Source: Nitrospira sp.
Lineage (GTDB): Bacteria; Nitrospirota; Nitrospiria; Nitrospirales; Nitrospiraceae
Direction: 5' to 3'
Assembly (NCBI GenBank): GCA_024998625.1
Contig: JACOEL010000006.1
Location: forward strand, 147,252 to 211,251
Length of the DNA: 64,000 nt
The notes below the pieces were generated by a model that was not told the DNA's origin, searched no databases, and saw only the letters and a list, made by a program, of their open reading frames with translations. This document shows, in pieces, positions 27,651 to 36,636 of the stretch (its first letter is position 1; the number at the start of each line of letters is the position of its first letter). The translations under genes and the position numbers were made by a program.

Positions 27651-28046
27651 GACTGCCATAAGCGAGCTGGTCCCTGTCACTCACAGGCCGATGCTCTCGG
27701 TTGGAGGGGGGTATGCGGGCTGTGGCTCCATGCAAGAATGGACACCATGTCGGCGGATGGCGGAGATTCCGGAGCTCGCGAAGCAGGGTCATATTGGAGC
27801 GCGTCTCCCGATCCATGACCTTCGAGGGGGAGCCCGTGACGGTCTCTCGCTTCAGAACCTCCTGAGCAATCTTGCCCATGGTCGAAGACCCCCGGACACC
27901 TAGTCGGAAACGGCGCCGACCGATCCTGAGGGGCATCGTGCCTACCTCGAAGCTCTGCGGGCCGGGGATGCGGGCGACCTCCTGCGCTCCAACAACAGCG
28001 GATCGCCAGGCCCGCGGCCGCCCTTTAAGGCGGCGAATTTCCGGGA
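27651..28046. other. Gap of about 400 bp between converging blocks
   Basis: No secure gene. A minus-strand open frame (27493-28050) overlaps the helical protein gene and has no ribosome site or family feature. The stretch separates the plus-strand cupredoxin cluster from the minus-strand barrel gene and should hold the terminators of both. Confidence 0.45.
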
Positions 28047-29048
28047 TCACAGGAACAAATACAGCGCCGCCACGATCCCGAAAAACTCGGAGGTGTTGCG
28101 TCCGCTCACGCTCATCCAGGGACCGGCCAGCACACCCACATGCTGGTTCCAGCTGTATTCCAGCGCCGGTGCGATGGTAACCAGGTTGCTGGAGCCCCGT
28201 CCCACGAGTGCCGGTCGGCCTTGGGCATCAAGGCCGGGGTCGCCTGAAAAATGCGTGGCGCCCACGGTTTGGAATCCGATATCGAGGGCCAGCACGAGGC
28301 GGCGGGTCAGGCTGTACTCACCGGCGATCGTGACGGTGGCCACCGATCCCGGCGTCACCCGTCCTGTTGTGCCGAAGCCTCCGCCGTAGGCGTTAAATCC
28401 ACGGACGGCGACCGACGAATAGAGGCCGTATGTGGCGTTGAGCCGGTACCGCAACACGTGCTCCCCGCCGAAGGGAATCGCCTTTTGGAGGGCGATGCCG
28501 AACGTGGTCGCATAGGCGCCGCCTCCGGTCCGTTCCAGGTCCGCCGTTGACGGGCTCAGGTCGGAATAGCGGCCGGTGGGAAAGATCTCCTGCACCCAGA
28601 GCCGGACATCGGGCACCCAGGATTGCGCGGGACTGCGCCAGACTTGAACCCCCAGCTGGAGCGGAAGGTCGCCGAAGCCGCTGGAGGAGTCGCCCCGCGC
28701 CTGGTTGCCGATCCATTGGGGCGCGATCTCGATGTCGAGGGAGTCGGTGAGGCCGTAGATGAAGTAGGTCTGCTGGATGAGGCTCTGGGAGGTAGTGGCC
28801 GATTGAAGTCGCCAGTTGTCGTTGTATAAGCCGCCGTACCGCGTGTAGTACAGGTAGGGCTCCACCACCGCGTGCCCTTTGCCCAGACTGGTCCCCCTCG
28901 TGGACAGGAGCGTGCCGGTAAACCAGGGCGTGGTTTGGGGAATCTCGGCGGTCGGCTCGCCTCGGACGGCGCCGGTGCCGCAGACGAGGAGGATGAAGAG
29001 GGCTGCCAGCAGGTTGCTTGAATAACGAGACGGCGCGCGGATGGTCAT
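28047..29048 (-). CDS. Outer-membrane beta-barrel protein (phenol-degradation MetA-pathway type)
   Basis: A 333-residue exported protein with a signal peptide (LLAALFILLVCGTGAVRG) and many amphipathic beta strands. HAVVEPYLYYTRYGG near the start, DLPLQLGVQVW, and a last strand ending in YLFL fit the PF13557 family of barrel proteins annotated as MetA-pathway of phenol degradation or transporter. It should sit in the outer membrane as a channel; the solute is unknown. The ATG at 29048 is used; a TTG further upstream is less likely. Confidence 0.72.
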   Translation of the reverse strand: MTIRAPSRYSSNLLAALFILLVCGTGAVRGEPTAEIPQTTPWFTGTLLSTRGTSLGKGHAVVEPYLYYTRYGGLYNDNWRLQSATTSQSLIQQTYFIYGLTDSLDIEIAPQWIGNQARGDSSSGFGDLPLQLGVQVWRSPAQSWVPDVRLWVQEIFPTGRYSDLSPSTADLERTGGGAYATTFGIALQKAIPFGGEHVLRYRLNATYGLYSSVAVRGFNAYGGGFGTTGRVTPGSVATVTIAGEYSLTRRLVLALDIGFQTVGATHFSGDPGLDAQGRPALVGRGSSNLVTIAPALEYSWNQHVGVLAGPWMSVSGRNTSEFFGIVAALYLFL

Positions 29049-29291
29049 GCCGAACGGGTACCGTTGTGAGTACAATCAAATCCTGTCCGACCCATGCTAC
29101 GCCGATGGGCGGGGAGAAAGGGAGTGGACCGACGATTGCCGGGCGATGGGAAACAGGCATTCGTTCAACAGCGAGTCGCTCCACGAGAAGGTGCATGGGC
29201 TCGCGGGACGCATCGGGTGCGAAAGTTTCCGGAGCTCGAGGTCTGTCGATCTTACCGCGATGGCCGACTGAGACTTCCGAGGCCCGATGGT

Positions 29292-29945
29292 TCAGGTCTT
29301 GGTTGTATTCTCCTTCAGCCGCCGCTCCCGCAGACGACGGAACAGGTCTTGAACCGACGATTCCGCAATGATCTTCGTGAACTGACTGCGATAGTTCATG
29401 ACCAGGCTCACGCCATCGACAATGACGTCATAGGCGAACCAGGCGCCGCCTTTGTTCGTGAGGCGATAGTCCATCGGGAAATCCAGCTTGTCGGACACCA
29501 GCCTGGTTCGGACCTCTGCATACCCGTCGACTGTCCGCTCGGAAAGATAGACCACCCGCTCGCCTGCATACCCCTCGATCCTCGCCGCATACTGGTCTGA
29601 GAGAAAGGCTTTGAAGAGCTGCACGAACTCCTGCCGCTCTGATTGGGTGAGTGGTTTCCAATGTGCGGCGAGCGTCCGTTTGGACATTTCTTCGTAGTCG
29701 AATCGCTCCGCGATCACCTTCTCGATCAGTTGCCGCCGGTGCGGCAATTGGCCGGGCCCTTTTAATCGCTGATCGTCGAGGATGTGAAAGACCGTGTCGA
29801 GCGTCGCGCGGACGACGGCGGTCGGAGCGGCATGCTCCGGCGCCGCCTGTCCGTTGCCGACAAGTCCCCAGCCGAGTACAAGGCAGACGAAGACCGCGTG
29901 GACAATGCCAAGGCGAAGCCATGTGGTTGTTCTGAGACTCTGCAT
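29292..29945 (-). CDS. MlaC/Ttg2D-family phospholipid-binding periplasmic protein
   Basis: A 217-residue protein with a signal peptide (VHAVFVCLVLGWGLVGNGQA) and the MlaC fold: FDYEEMSKRTLAAHWKPLTQSE, followed by FVQLFKAFLSDQYAARIEGY and YDVIVDGVSLVMNYRSQF near the end, all characteristic of PF05494. MlaC ferries phospholipids between outer and inner membrane systems. No MlaB/D/E/F genes are nearby, so it may serve a complex encoded elsewhere or another hydrophobic ligand. Located 28 bp after the activase gene on the same strand. Confidence 0.85.
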   Translation of the reverse strand: MQSLRTTTWLRLGIVHAVFVCLVLGWGLVGNGQAAPEHAAPTAVVRATLDTVFHILDDQRLKGPGQLPHRRQLIEKVIAERFDYEEMSKRTLAAHWKPLTQSERQEFVQLFKAFLSDQYAARIEGYAGERVVYLSERTVDGYAEVRTRLVSDKLDFPMDYRLTNKGGAWFAYDVIVDGVSLVMNYRSQFTKIIAESSVQDLFRRLRERRLKENTTKT

Positions 29946-29973
29946 GCGTCACCTCCCGATGCGCACGATCCGC

Positions 29974-32900
29974 TTACGCCCGAGTCGCCTGTGATCTTGC
30001 CGCATGATCGAGCACCTGCTGAATGTGCACCTCCACCTGTCTCAGCACGGACGGGGAGACGGCATAACCGTCGCTTTCGTAGGTCAGAATGGGCATGCCC
30101 TGCTGGATGCTCAACGGCTTCAGAATGGCCTCTGAAATGCGGAAAGGAAGGCAGTTGAACGGTCCGATGAGGATGAGCCCGTCATACCCTTCGCGCGCCG
30201 CATCCAGTCCCTTGCCGATGGTGGGCAGGAGTTCGCCCCAGATCGTGTGGGACACGTGTTCGGCGCCCTTGTGAAAGACGGTGGAGGCGGTGTTCGGCCC
30301 CGACACCAGCAGGCCGGTCTTCTGAAACAGCCCCCGGTAATGTTCTTCCACACCCTGCAACATCTGATGGCCGGCCCACTGTTGGAGATACTGTTGCCCT
30401 TCCGGTTCAAAGATCCTGGTACAGGCTTTGGCCATGGCAAGGCCTCCCGGCTTCAGCCCCCAATTTCTGGCGGTCCAGGCCATCTCGTCATAGGCAAAGT
30501 AGAGAAAAAGATCGCTCAGATCGACCGGCTTGAGGATGATGCCTCGCTTGGCATATAGGTCGCGCACCCCATCCATGAAAAACGAACTGAACCGAGTGAA
30601 AAAATCGCCGGCCACGACGACACGGGGGCAGGTCAACGGATCCCGCATGCGTGGAATTGCGGTTAAGCAATCGACGAACGCGGGCAACGTGGCATGAAAT
30701 TCCTCCAGCGATCGCGCATTTTCCACGAAGTGTTGCCACTCAGCCTTCAAGTGTTCGATGCTTCCGGGATTACTCACGACACGCAGGACATGGTCGATTT
30801 CTACCAGGACGTCTCCGATGACGATGGCCGGAGAGAAGGATCTCGTTAGTCGCTCCTTGTCAAAGCCCAGATACTGGTTTTCCTCACGTGGATCGAAGAG
30901 AAAAAGGTCCGTCATCCGCTGCTCGCTGATAAACCGTTCCAGGTAGCCCATGTAGGAGTCACTCACGCAGGGGGCCCCGCCACGTAGCATGTAGAAGCCC
31001 GCGACCTCATCGGGCCGGCGCTGTTCCTGGACTTGGAGCAATTGTCCGATGCAGATCGGCAAGGGCAGGCACTCTCGGCCTGACGTGTATTGAAGGCCCC
31101 GGTCAAGTTGAGCGCGACTCAACGGCAGGACGACGCCTGGATGCAAGCCGAGCCAGCGGGAGGCCATGGTCACGGCCTGGGTGTGATACGGGGAAAAGTT
31201 CGGGAAATAAATCGTGACCTGCGGATCTGTCAAGCGCACCTGCTCGCCGTTGGAACGGATGATTCGGCCGTCTGCGATGAGCCGGCAGGCGGTGAAGGTC
31301 TCGCCGTCGCCGCGGTGAACCTCCTGGTAATTGCCGATGATGTCGAGAAAGGCTTCCAGCCTGGTTTGCACTCCGGCATCGGCAGTGTGTGCGTCGATCT
31401 CCAGGATCAGATAGGGTTTTGAGCCCATCTCGGAGGCGAGCATGGAATGGGTGAACGCGTCGATGGTGCAACTGAAGTTGCTGACGCTCAGTAGGAAGAG
31501 GTTGGGATGCTGTTTGGCGATCGTCACGGCATTCAAAATCTGGTTCGCAAAATGCCAGGATGTGGGGCCCTCTCCGACCGGCAGCAGACAGTCGGCAGGG
31601 ATCACCGCCACCCCCATACTGGAGAGTTTCTTGCCCACCGATTGCGACGCTTCCGGCGTGAAGGCGTTGTAGCTGTGACCGGCGAGGAGAATGGCCGGTT
31701 TGCCCGCCGCGATGGCCGCTTCAAGCGCCTGGTTTCCCAGCTCACTGAGGGTGCGTTCGGCTGTAGTCTGCGCCAGCACGGCTGCCGCCCAGGCTTCTTG
31801 TGCTGGCTCGCGGCCGATTCCGAGTTCGTGGACTGCTGTGTCGATCAGGGCGGAGCAGGTGTCGTACCCGTTAGTGAAATCCAACACGGGTGAGAGCAGG
31901 CGGCTGCCCGGAAACGCTTTGGCCAGGAAATAGGGCTCCGCCTGGGTGATGGGGCAGAGGTACGATTCCCGGCATTGGTTCGGATGGGGCATACGCATGA
32001 CATGCGGGATGAAAATCAGTTCGACGCCCCGGCGGGTGAGATCGAGCACGGCCCCGTGGGCGATTTGCGCAGGGAAGCAGAACCCTGAATTGGACGTGAG
32101 ATCGCCCCGCGGGTCGACATCCGAGAGCAGCACCTCCATGCCCAGGTGAGCAAAGAAGGTGGAGTAGAGCGGAAACAGTGAATGGGTGGTCAGCGCCCTG
32201 GGAATGCCGATGCGCGTGCCGTTAGCCACGGTGGTTCCCGTAGTGCGGCCCAACGATTCCCGTACAAACGCCTTTGCACTTTCGTACGCCGGTCCGACTC
32301 CCCAGTGTGTGCGCTCGATTCGCTCTTGCTTGGGTGTGGCGGCAGGCGGGAGGCTGGGAGCCTGAAAGAGGACCTCGGCTCGCTTCTCGACCAGGTCTGC
32401 CACTCCAGCGGTGCGGGCTTTTCGTTTCCACACGTTCTCATACAGGCTGCAGCGTCCGCCGAAAGGAAAGCGGCGCCCCGCGACCATGAACCGGTCGATG
32501 CTGCAGTACATCTTGCAGGCCCCACAGGTGAAGCGGCCGACAAGCTGCATGTCTGGAGCGCCGAGTGTGAACAGATCGACCGTATGGCCGGGCAGTGAGC
32601 CGGATCGTTTCAGCGCGAGTAATCCGACACCGAGCGCGCCGAGCAATTCGGGGCTGGGCGGAATGACCACATCGCGGCCGACGCTGTGGGCGAAGGCATA
32701 CCCGACGGCGTGGTTCAATGCGACGCCGCCTTGCAGGAAGACCTTCTTGCCCACGTAGCGCGGTCCCTTCACCCGGTTCAAATAGTTGTCGGCGATGGCA
32801 TAGACCAGGCCGGCCACGATGTTGTCGCGGAGGTGGCCCTTCTGCTGGGCCAGCCGAATATCGCTGTTGATGAAGGCGGCGCAGGTCGCCTTGAAATGCA

Positions 32901-34227
32901 CGGGCGAAGGGGCGGCGATCGCCAGGTCGGCGATGTCGGAGACGGTCATCCCGAGATCGCTCTGAGCGCTTTCTTCCAGGAACGACCCTGTGCCTGCCGA
33001 GCAGGCGTTGTTCATCGCATAGTCGATGGGCACTCCATTGCGCAGGTAGATGTATTTGGAATCCTGCCCGCCGATTTCAAAGATCGTGTCCACATCCGGA
33101 TCGAAATGGGTGGCTCCCGCCGCATGGGCGGAGATCTCGTTATAGACATGCTCGGCGCCTAGGTAGGCGCCGGCCAATTCCCGAGCCGAGCCGGTCGTGC
33201 CGACCACTCCGATCGGGCGGTTCCCCACCGTATCGACAAGGGCTTGAAGGCATTCCCTGGTGGCCGCCACGGGATTTCCCTTCGTGCGCCCGTAATGGGA
33301 TGCGACCACCTTGTGCGTCATTGGATCGAGCAGGATCGCCTTGGTCGTCGTCGAGCCCGCATCGACGCCGAGGACCAGTGGTCCGTCGGGTGGTGCCTGC
33401 AAGGGCGGCGCGGCGATCACGTGCACCCGTTCGCCGTACTGATCGAGCGACGGGAGATAACCCAACTCCGGCTGCGCCACTAGTTTGGGCGATCGCTCAT
33501 GCGGTTCGTCACGGGCGAGCAGGGCGGTTCCCCAAGCCTCGAACCAGGGGCTCTCCGGCAGCACGACGAACTCGGTCTCCGGCATTTTCGCGCGCAGCGC
33601 CGCCAGCATCGCATCGTTGCGTGTGACGCCGCCGATCAGCAGCACTCGTTTCGGCGCGTGCACGCCCTTCTCCAGCAGCGCGATTACCTTGTTGGCCATG
33701 CTGTCGTGGAGGGTATGAAGAATATCTTCGGGGGTGGCCTCGTTGCGATTCAGCTTGTGGGTAATGTCGGATTTGCAGTGGACCGAGCAGCGTGAGGCCA
33801 GCGGCACGACTTTGCCGTCGAACGATCGGCGGACCGCCTCCTCCATGCCCAGTCCCATCCGGCCGATCTGCTGCACGAAAAACTCGCCGCTTCCGGCCGC
33901 ACATTTATTGTGAGACAAGACATTGGTGAGTCTGCCGTCGACGAGCAGGTAGACCAGAAACGATTCCCCGCCGAGTGAGGCCACCGCGTCAAACGTGCCC
34001 TCCACCTCGCGGAGTGCGCGCTGAATCGCCGCCACTTCGGGGACATGACCGAGCTGGCCCGAGACCCCGAAATATTCCGCGTCGGCAAACTCCGGGCTGG
34101 CCAGCGTTTCTTGAAGGATCTCAAGGGGGCGACCCTGATGGGCCACGACCGTGGCGCGCCGCTCGTCGCCGTGTATGGCAGCCACCTTCACCGTGAGGGC
34201 ACCGATGTTGATGCCTACGAACGACAT
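29974..34227 (-). CDS. Large acyl-CoA dehydratase activase-related protein (BadF/BcrA/HgdC plus DUF2229 and HgdB-like parts)
   Basis: A 1417-residue protein. It has two ASKHA-type ATPase modules: residues 1-250 (VGINIGALTVKVAA, degenerate phosphate loop) and about 283-545 (VLGVDAGSTTTKAIL, canonical), the second with NNACSAGTGSFLEE whose Cys could hold the [4Fe-4S] cluster bridging activase subunits. Then a cysteine-containing link (CGACKMYCSIDRF), a DUF2229 part from about 670 (IGIPRALTTHSLFPLY) and a C-terminal HgdB-like part. Giant single-chain forms like this occur in many anaerobes and Nitrospira-like bacteria; their substrate is not known. The start at 34227 aligns the first ATPase strand; a start at 34320 is also open. 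Confidence 0.82.
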   Translation of the reverse strand: MSFVGINIGALTVKVAAIHGDERRATVVAHQGRPLEILQETLASPEFADAEYFGVSGQLGHVPEVAAIQRALREVEGTFDAVASLGGESFLVYLLVDGRLTNVLSHNKCAAGSGEFFVQQIGRMGLGMEEAVRRSFDGKVVPLASRCSVHCKSDITHKLNRNEATPEDILHTLHDSMANKVIALLEKGVHAPKRVLLIGGVTRNDAMLAALRAKMPETEFVVLPESPWFEAWGTALLARDEPHERSPKLVAQPELGYLPSLDQYGERVHVIAAPPLQAPPDGPLVLGVDAGSTTTKAILLDPMTHKVVASHYGRTKGNPVAATRECLQALVDTVGNRPIGVVGTTGSARELAGAYLGAEHVYNEISAHAAGATHFDPDVDTIFEIGGQDSKYIYLRNGVPIDYAMNNACSAGTGSFLEESAQSDLGMTVSDIADLAIAAPSPVHFKATCAAFINSDIRLAQQKGHLRDNIVAGLVYAIADNYLNRVKGPRYVGKKVFLQGGVALNHAVGYAFAHSVGRDVVIPPSPELLGALGVGLLALKRSGSLPGHTVDLFTLGAPDMQLVGRFTCGACKMYCSIDRFMVAGRRFPFGGRCSLYENVWKRKARTAGVADLVEKRAEVLFQAPSLPPAATPKQERIERTHWGVGPAYESAKAFVRESLGRTTGTTVANGTRIGIPRALTTHSLFPLYSTFFAHLGMEVLLSDVDPRGDLTSNSGFCFPAQIAHGAVLDLTRRGVELIFIPHVMRMPHPNQCRESYLCPITQAEPYFLAKAFPGSRLLSPVLDFTNGYDTCSALIDTAVHELGIGREPAQEAWAAAVLAQTTAERTLSELGNQALEAAIAAGKPAILLAGHSYNAFTPEASQSVGKKLSSMGVAVIPADCLLPVGEGPTSWHFANQILNAVTIAKQHPNLFLLSVSNFSCTIDAFTHSMLASEMGSKPYLILEIDAHTADAGVQTRLEAFLDIIGNYQEVHRGDGETFTACRLIADGRIIRSNGEQVRLTDPQVTIYFPNFSPYHTQAVTMASRWLGLHPGVVLPLSRAQLDRGLQYTSGRECLPLPICIGQLLQVQEQRRPDEVAGFYMLRGGAPCVSDSYMGYLERFISEQRMTDLFLFDPREENQYLGFDKERLTRSFSPAIVIGDVLVEIDHVLRVVSNPGSIEHLKAEWQHFVENARSLEEFHATLPAFVDCLTAIPRMRDPLTCPRVVVAGDFFTRFSSFFMDGVRDLYAKRGIILKPVDLSDLFLYFAYDEMAWTARNWGLKPGGLAMAKACTRIFEPEGQQYLQQWAGHQMLQGVEEHYRGLFQKTGLLVSGPNTASTVFHKGAEHVSHTIWGELLPTIGKGLDAAREGYDGLILIGPFNCLPFRISEAILKPLSIQQGMPILTYESDGYAVSPSVLRQVEVHIQQVLDHAARSQATRA

Positions 34228-34540
34228 GGAGGAGTCACCTGCAAAACCGGATGTGGTCCCTGGCCCGGCTTTCGCCTCTGTGTGAGGTTGAGCAAGTCGT
34301 ATACCCCGGACCCGCGACATCCTCGTTCGAATGAAAGAACAACCGGTTAGTCATGGAAACCAGAGGGAGGGCGCATGACAGGACGGCTAGGGTGGGGGAA
34401 GGCACCTCACCCTCGTCGGGCAAGTGGCGCGAATCGCGACAGGAGGGACCTTCTTGTGGGGGCGGGAATTTTGAGCAAGTCGTGACCTGCTCAGGCGCCC
34501 GATGCGCCGGAACGGCGCAACGGGCGGCATCACCAGGATG

Positions 34541-35053
34541 TTAATCGATCTGGACGGTGACGGCCTTCTTCTTACCCTCTTCGGTTTTCGGCATTCGAAC
34601 TTCCAGCACGCCACTCTTAAAAGACGCTTTTACCTGATCGGCTTTGACCTCGCAGGGCAGTCCTACCGCCCTGGTGAAGGAGCCGAACGACCGTTCGCAA
34701 CGATAGTAATCATCCGCTTTGACCTCTTCTTCCCGTTTCTTCTCTCCCTTGATCGTCAACGTCGAGTCGGTGAGTTGGACGCTGATGTCCTCCTTCGCCA
34801 GGCCGGGGATCTCCGCCTTGACCACGACGGAGTCCTTTTCTTCGTAGACGTCTACTGCCGGCAGTCGCATCATCATGCCCGTTTCGACCGACCACCACCG
34901 CTCCGGTCTCAAGAGGCTCGGGAGGGGCCGTCGCCAGAACTCCTCGACCATCCGGTCGAACCACCGTTCCATTTCATGGGTGCGCGGCATGATCTCGGCG
35001 GGTGTCTGTGCGGTCAAGGCCTTGGCGTCTTTTTCCTTGGTCTCTGGTGCCAT
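34541..35053 (-). CDS. Hsp20 / alpha-crystallin small heat-shock protein
   Basis: A 170-residue small heat-shock protein. The alpha-crystallin domain lies at about 70-165 with AVDVYEEKDSVVVKAEIPGL, ISVQLTDSTLTIKGEKK, and the closing GVLEVRMPKTEE. Start MAPETKEKD is preferred because GGAGGG lies 7 bases upstream, over an ATG further up. More diverged from the Hsp20 at 4365 than a recent duplicate would be. Next downstream gene on this strand is the large activase (313 bp away), so it is probably its own unit. Confidence 0.93.
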   Translation of the reverse strand: MAPETKEKDAKALTAQTPAEIMPRTHEMERWFDRMVEEFWRRPLPSLLRPERWWSVETGMMMRLPAVDVYEEKDSVVVKAEIPGLAKEDISVQLTDSTLTIKGEKKREEEVKADDYYRCERSFGSFTRAVGLPCEVKADQVKASFKSGVLEVRMPKTEEGKKKAVTVQID

Positions 35054-35144
35054 GGGGGAACCCTCCATGTTGGTTGTGGGATATCGAGATGTGGCGCAAT
35101 AGTGCGTCGACCTGTGGATGAACCAGACACCCGGTTACGGCCTG

Positions 35145-35384
35145 TCAGACAGGCGAGGCCCGGCTCAGAATTTCCCGTTCCGCTTCCAGCCAGTCTTCGA
35201 GGGCATAGCCGTGCCGATAGCCACGCTCGGCATAGAGCTCATAGGCCCGCTTGGCGACTAGGGTCTGCAGGTCTTCGCGGGGCGGCGACGGCTGGTTTCT
35301 GACGGCCGTCTTGGCGGTCAGGCCTTTGCCTGCCGGCACTCGCGGGCTGTTCTCTCTTGATCGTGGTGTTGGTTGTACATCCAT
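35145..35384 (-). CDS. DUF2934 protein, copy 1
   Basis: A 79-residue protein whose C-terminal half is the DUF2934 motif: LVAKRAYELYAERGYRHGYALEDWLEAEREIL. The N-terminal half is basic and disordered. It sits 17 bp after a sugar nucleotidyltransferase gene. The same pair, in the same order, recurs at 49825-51084. Function unknown. Confidence 0.82.
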   Translation of the reverse strand: MDVQPTPRSRENSPRVPAGKGLTAKTAVRNQPSPPREDLQTLVAKRAYELYAERGYRHGYALEDWLEAEREILSRASPV

Positions 35385-35401
35385 GGGGAAATTGTCCTCC
35401 G

Positions 35402-36400
35402 TTAGGCTTGGGCCGGTGCGTGACGTTGTTCAGACAAGAAAGGGATGGGGACAAAGGGACGGTCGAGACAGTTCAATGGGAAGGCGGGAGATCGATCGAT
35501 CCGTCTGAGCGTTTCAGTGATACGTTCCGGCTTTCCCCAGTCGCTCCAGAGGACTCCGGTAAGTGCAAGCACGGCAAGCTGGTCCGGCCCCTGCCGAATG
35601 AGGCCGGAGAAGAAATCATCCCCGGGCATGTCTCGGTAGATGGCCTTGAGGTCGCGCGCTTCGCTTGGGCTGCCGATCGCCCGTCCCAGCCTCTCAAAGA
35701 GGGGCATCATCCGGGGGAAGCACTGCGTGCCGAGAGCCCACAGGGTCTCTACGTTGGCCGTAAACGCGCGCGTGTTCCAGAGCCCGCCGATTTGCAGCAG
35801 GGTATCGGCCTCGGCGATAGTGGGATGTTCCAGAAGGGCGCGGACGGTCTGGATCCGGTCGTTCCAGGGATCGGCGAGTCGAGGACCAGGCTGAATCCAG
35901 CCATAATCCAGTTCCAGCCGGTCCGGCACCGCTCCCAGCAGCACCAGGCGGTCCGGCAGTCGTTCCGCAGCGGAAGCCGCTTGTCGTGCAAGGGCGAGAA
36001 ATCGCTCTTCCGGGTAGACGAAATGATCGGAAGGCAAAACGACAACGGTGGCCTGAGGATCACGATGACGCACATAGGTCAACGGCAGAAACAGGCCGGC
36101 CGCGCTGCCCTGGGGCAGGGATTGGAGCAGGAGCGAACCGACCGCCCTCCGGTCCAGTTGGGCCACGGCGTCCTGGCGGTGTTCGCGTGCCACGACGGCA
36201 ATCAGATGCTCAGGGGGCGTCAGCCGTACGGCTCGGTCCAGAGCATGTTGGAACATGGAGCGGACTCCGACGAAGGTGCAGTACTGTTTCGGCTGCATTC
36301 TCCCCAGCCACCGTGACACGAAGGGGGTGACCCCTGACCCTTCACCTCCGGCCAGTACGATTGCCCAGACTCCACCTGACGCTGGAATTGAGAGGGCCAT
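35402..36400 (-). CDS. Sugar-phosphate nucleotidyltransferase (mannose-1-phosphate guanylyltransferase-like), copy 1
   Basis: A 332-residue protein with the nucleotidyltransferase signature IVLAGGEGSGVTPFVSRW, then QPKQYCTFVGVRSMFQHALDRA and a later metal Asp site VVVLPSDHFVYPE. PKQY and the QHALDR helix are typical of the mannose-1-phosphate guanylyltransferase branch. The glycine loop reads GEGSGV rather than the usual G-E-G-T-R-L, with Ser-Gly in place of Thr-Arg, so the catalytic Arg may be missing. Copy 2 at 50089-51084 keeps GEGTRM. AAAGGAG lies before the ATG. Confidence 0.8.
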   Translation of the reverse strand: MALSIPASGGVWAIVLAGGEGSGVTPFVSRWLGRMQPKQYCTFVGVRSMFQHALDRAVRLTPPEHLIAVVAREHRQDAVAQLDRRAVGSLLLQSLPQGSAAGLFLPLTYVRHRDPQATVVVLPSDHFVYPEERFLALARQAASAAERLPDRLVLLGAVPDRLELDYGWIQPGPRLADPWNDRIQTVRALLEHPTIAEADTLLQIGGLWNTRAFTANVETLWALGTQCFPRMMPLFERLGRAIGSPSEARDLKAIYRDMPGDDFFSGLIRQGPDQLAVLALTGVLWSDWGKPERITETLRRIDRSPAFPLNCLDRPFVPIPFLSEQRHAPAQA

Positions 36401-36636
36401 GACGTGTCTCCTTTCGTGGAGGGCGTGACTCTGCACTTTTTAGAGCGATTGTCCGGCGCTGCATACTGGGCTCCCTACTAATCCTCTAGGTCGATATTAC
36501 TAGTGGGAGGGAAGCGTGGACCCCTGCTTGTCTGACCTGGCCAAAAAGCATAGACTCCGACTCCTGCGCATCCCTTGCGCCGCAGGCACGCAGAGGCCTG
36601 GTCCCGTGGGAGGGGGAGGGCAGAGGAGAGCATGCA
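36401..36636. promoter_or_regulatory. Divergent intergenic region
   Basis: About 236 bp between divergent genes (nucleotidyltransferase on the minus strand, CheB-CheR on the plus strand). It must hold both promoters. An AT-richer patch with TAATCC, CTAG and ATATTACTAGT lies at 36478-36506; no factor-binding site can be named with confidence. Confidence 0.35.

Noticed and set aside
27493..28050. Minus-strand frame of 185 residues between the cupredoxin cluster and the barrel gene
   Set aside because: Overlaps the third helical protein gene and lacks a ribosome site; low-complexity basic composition.
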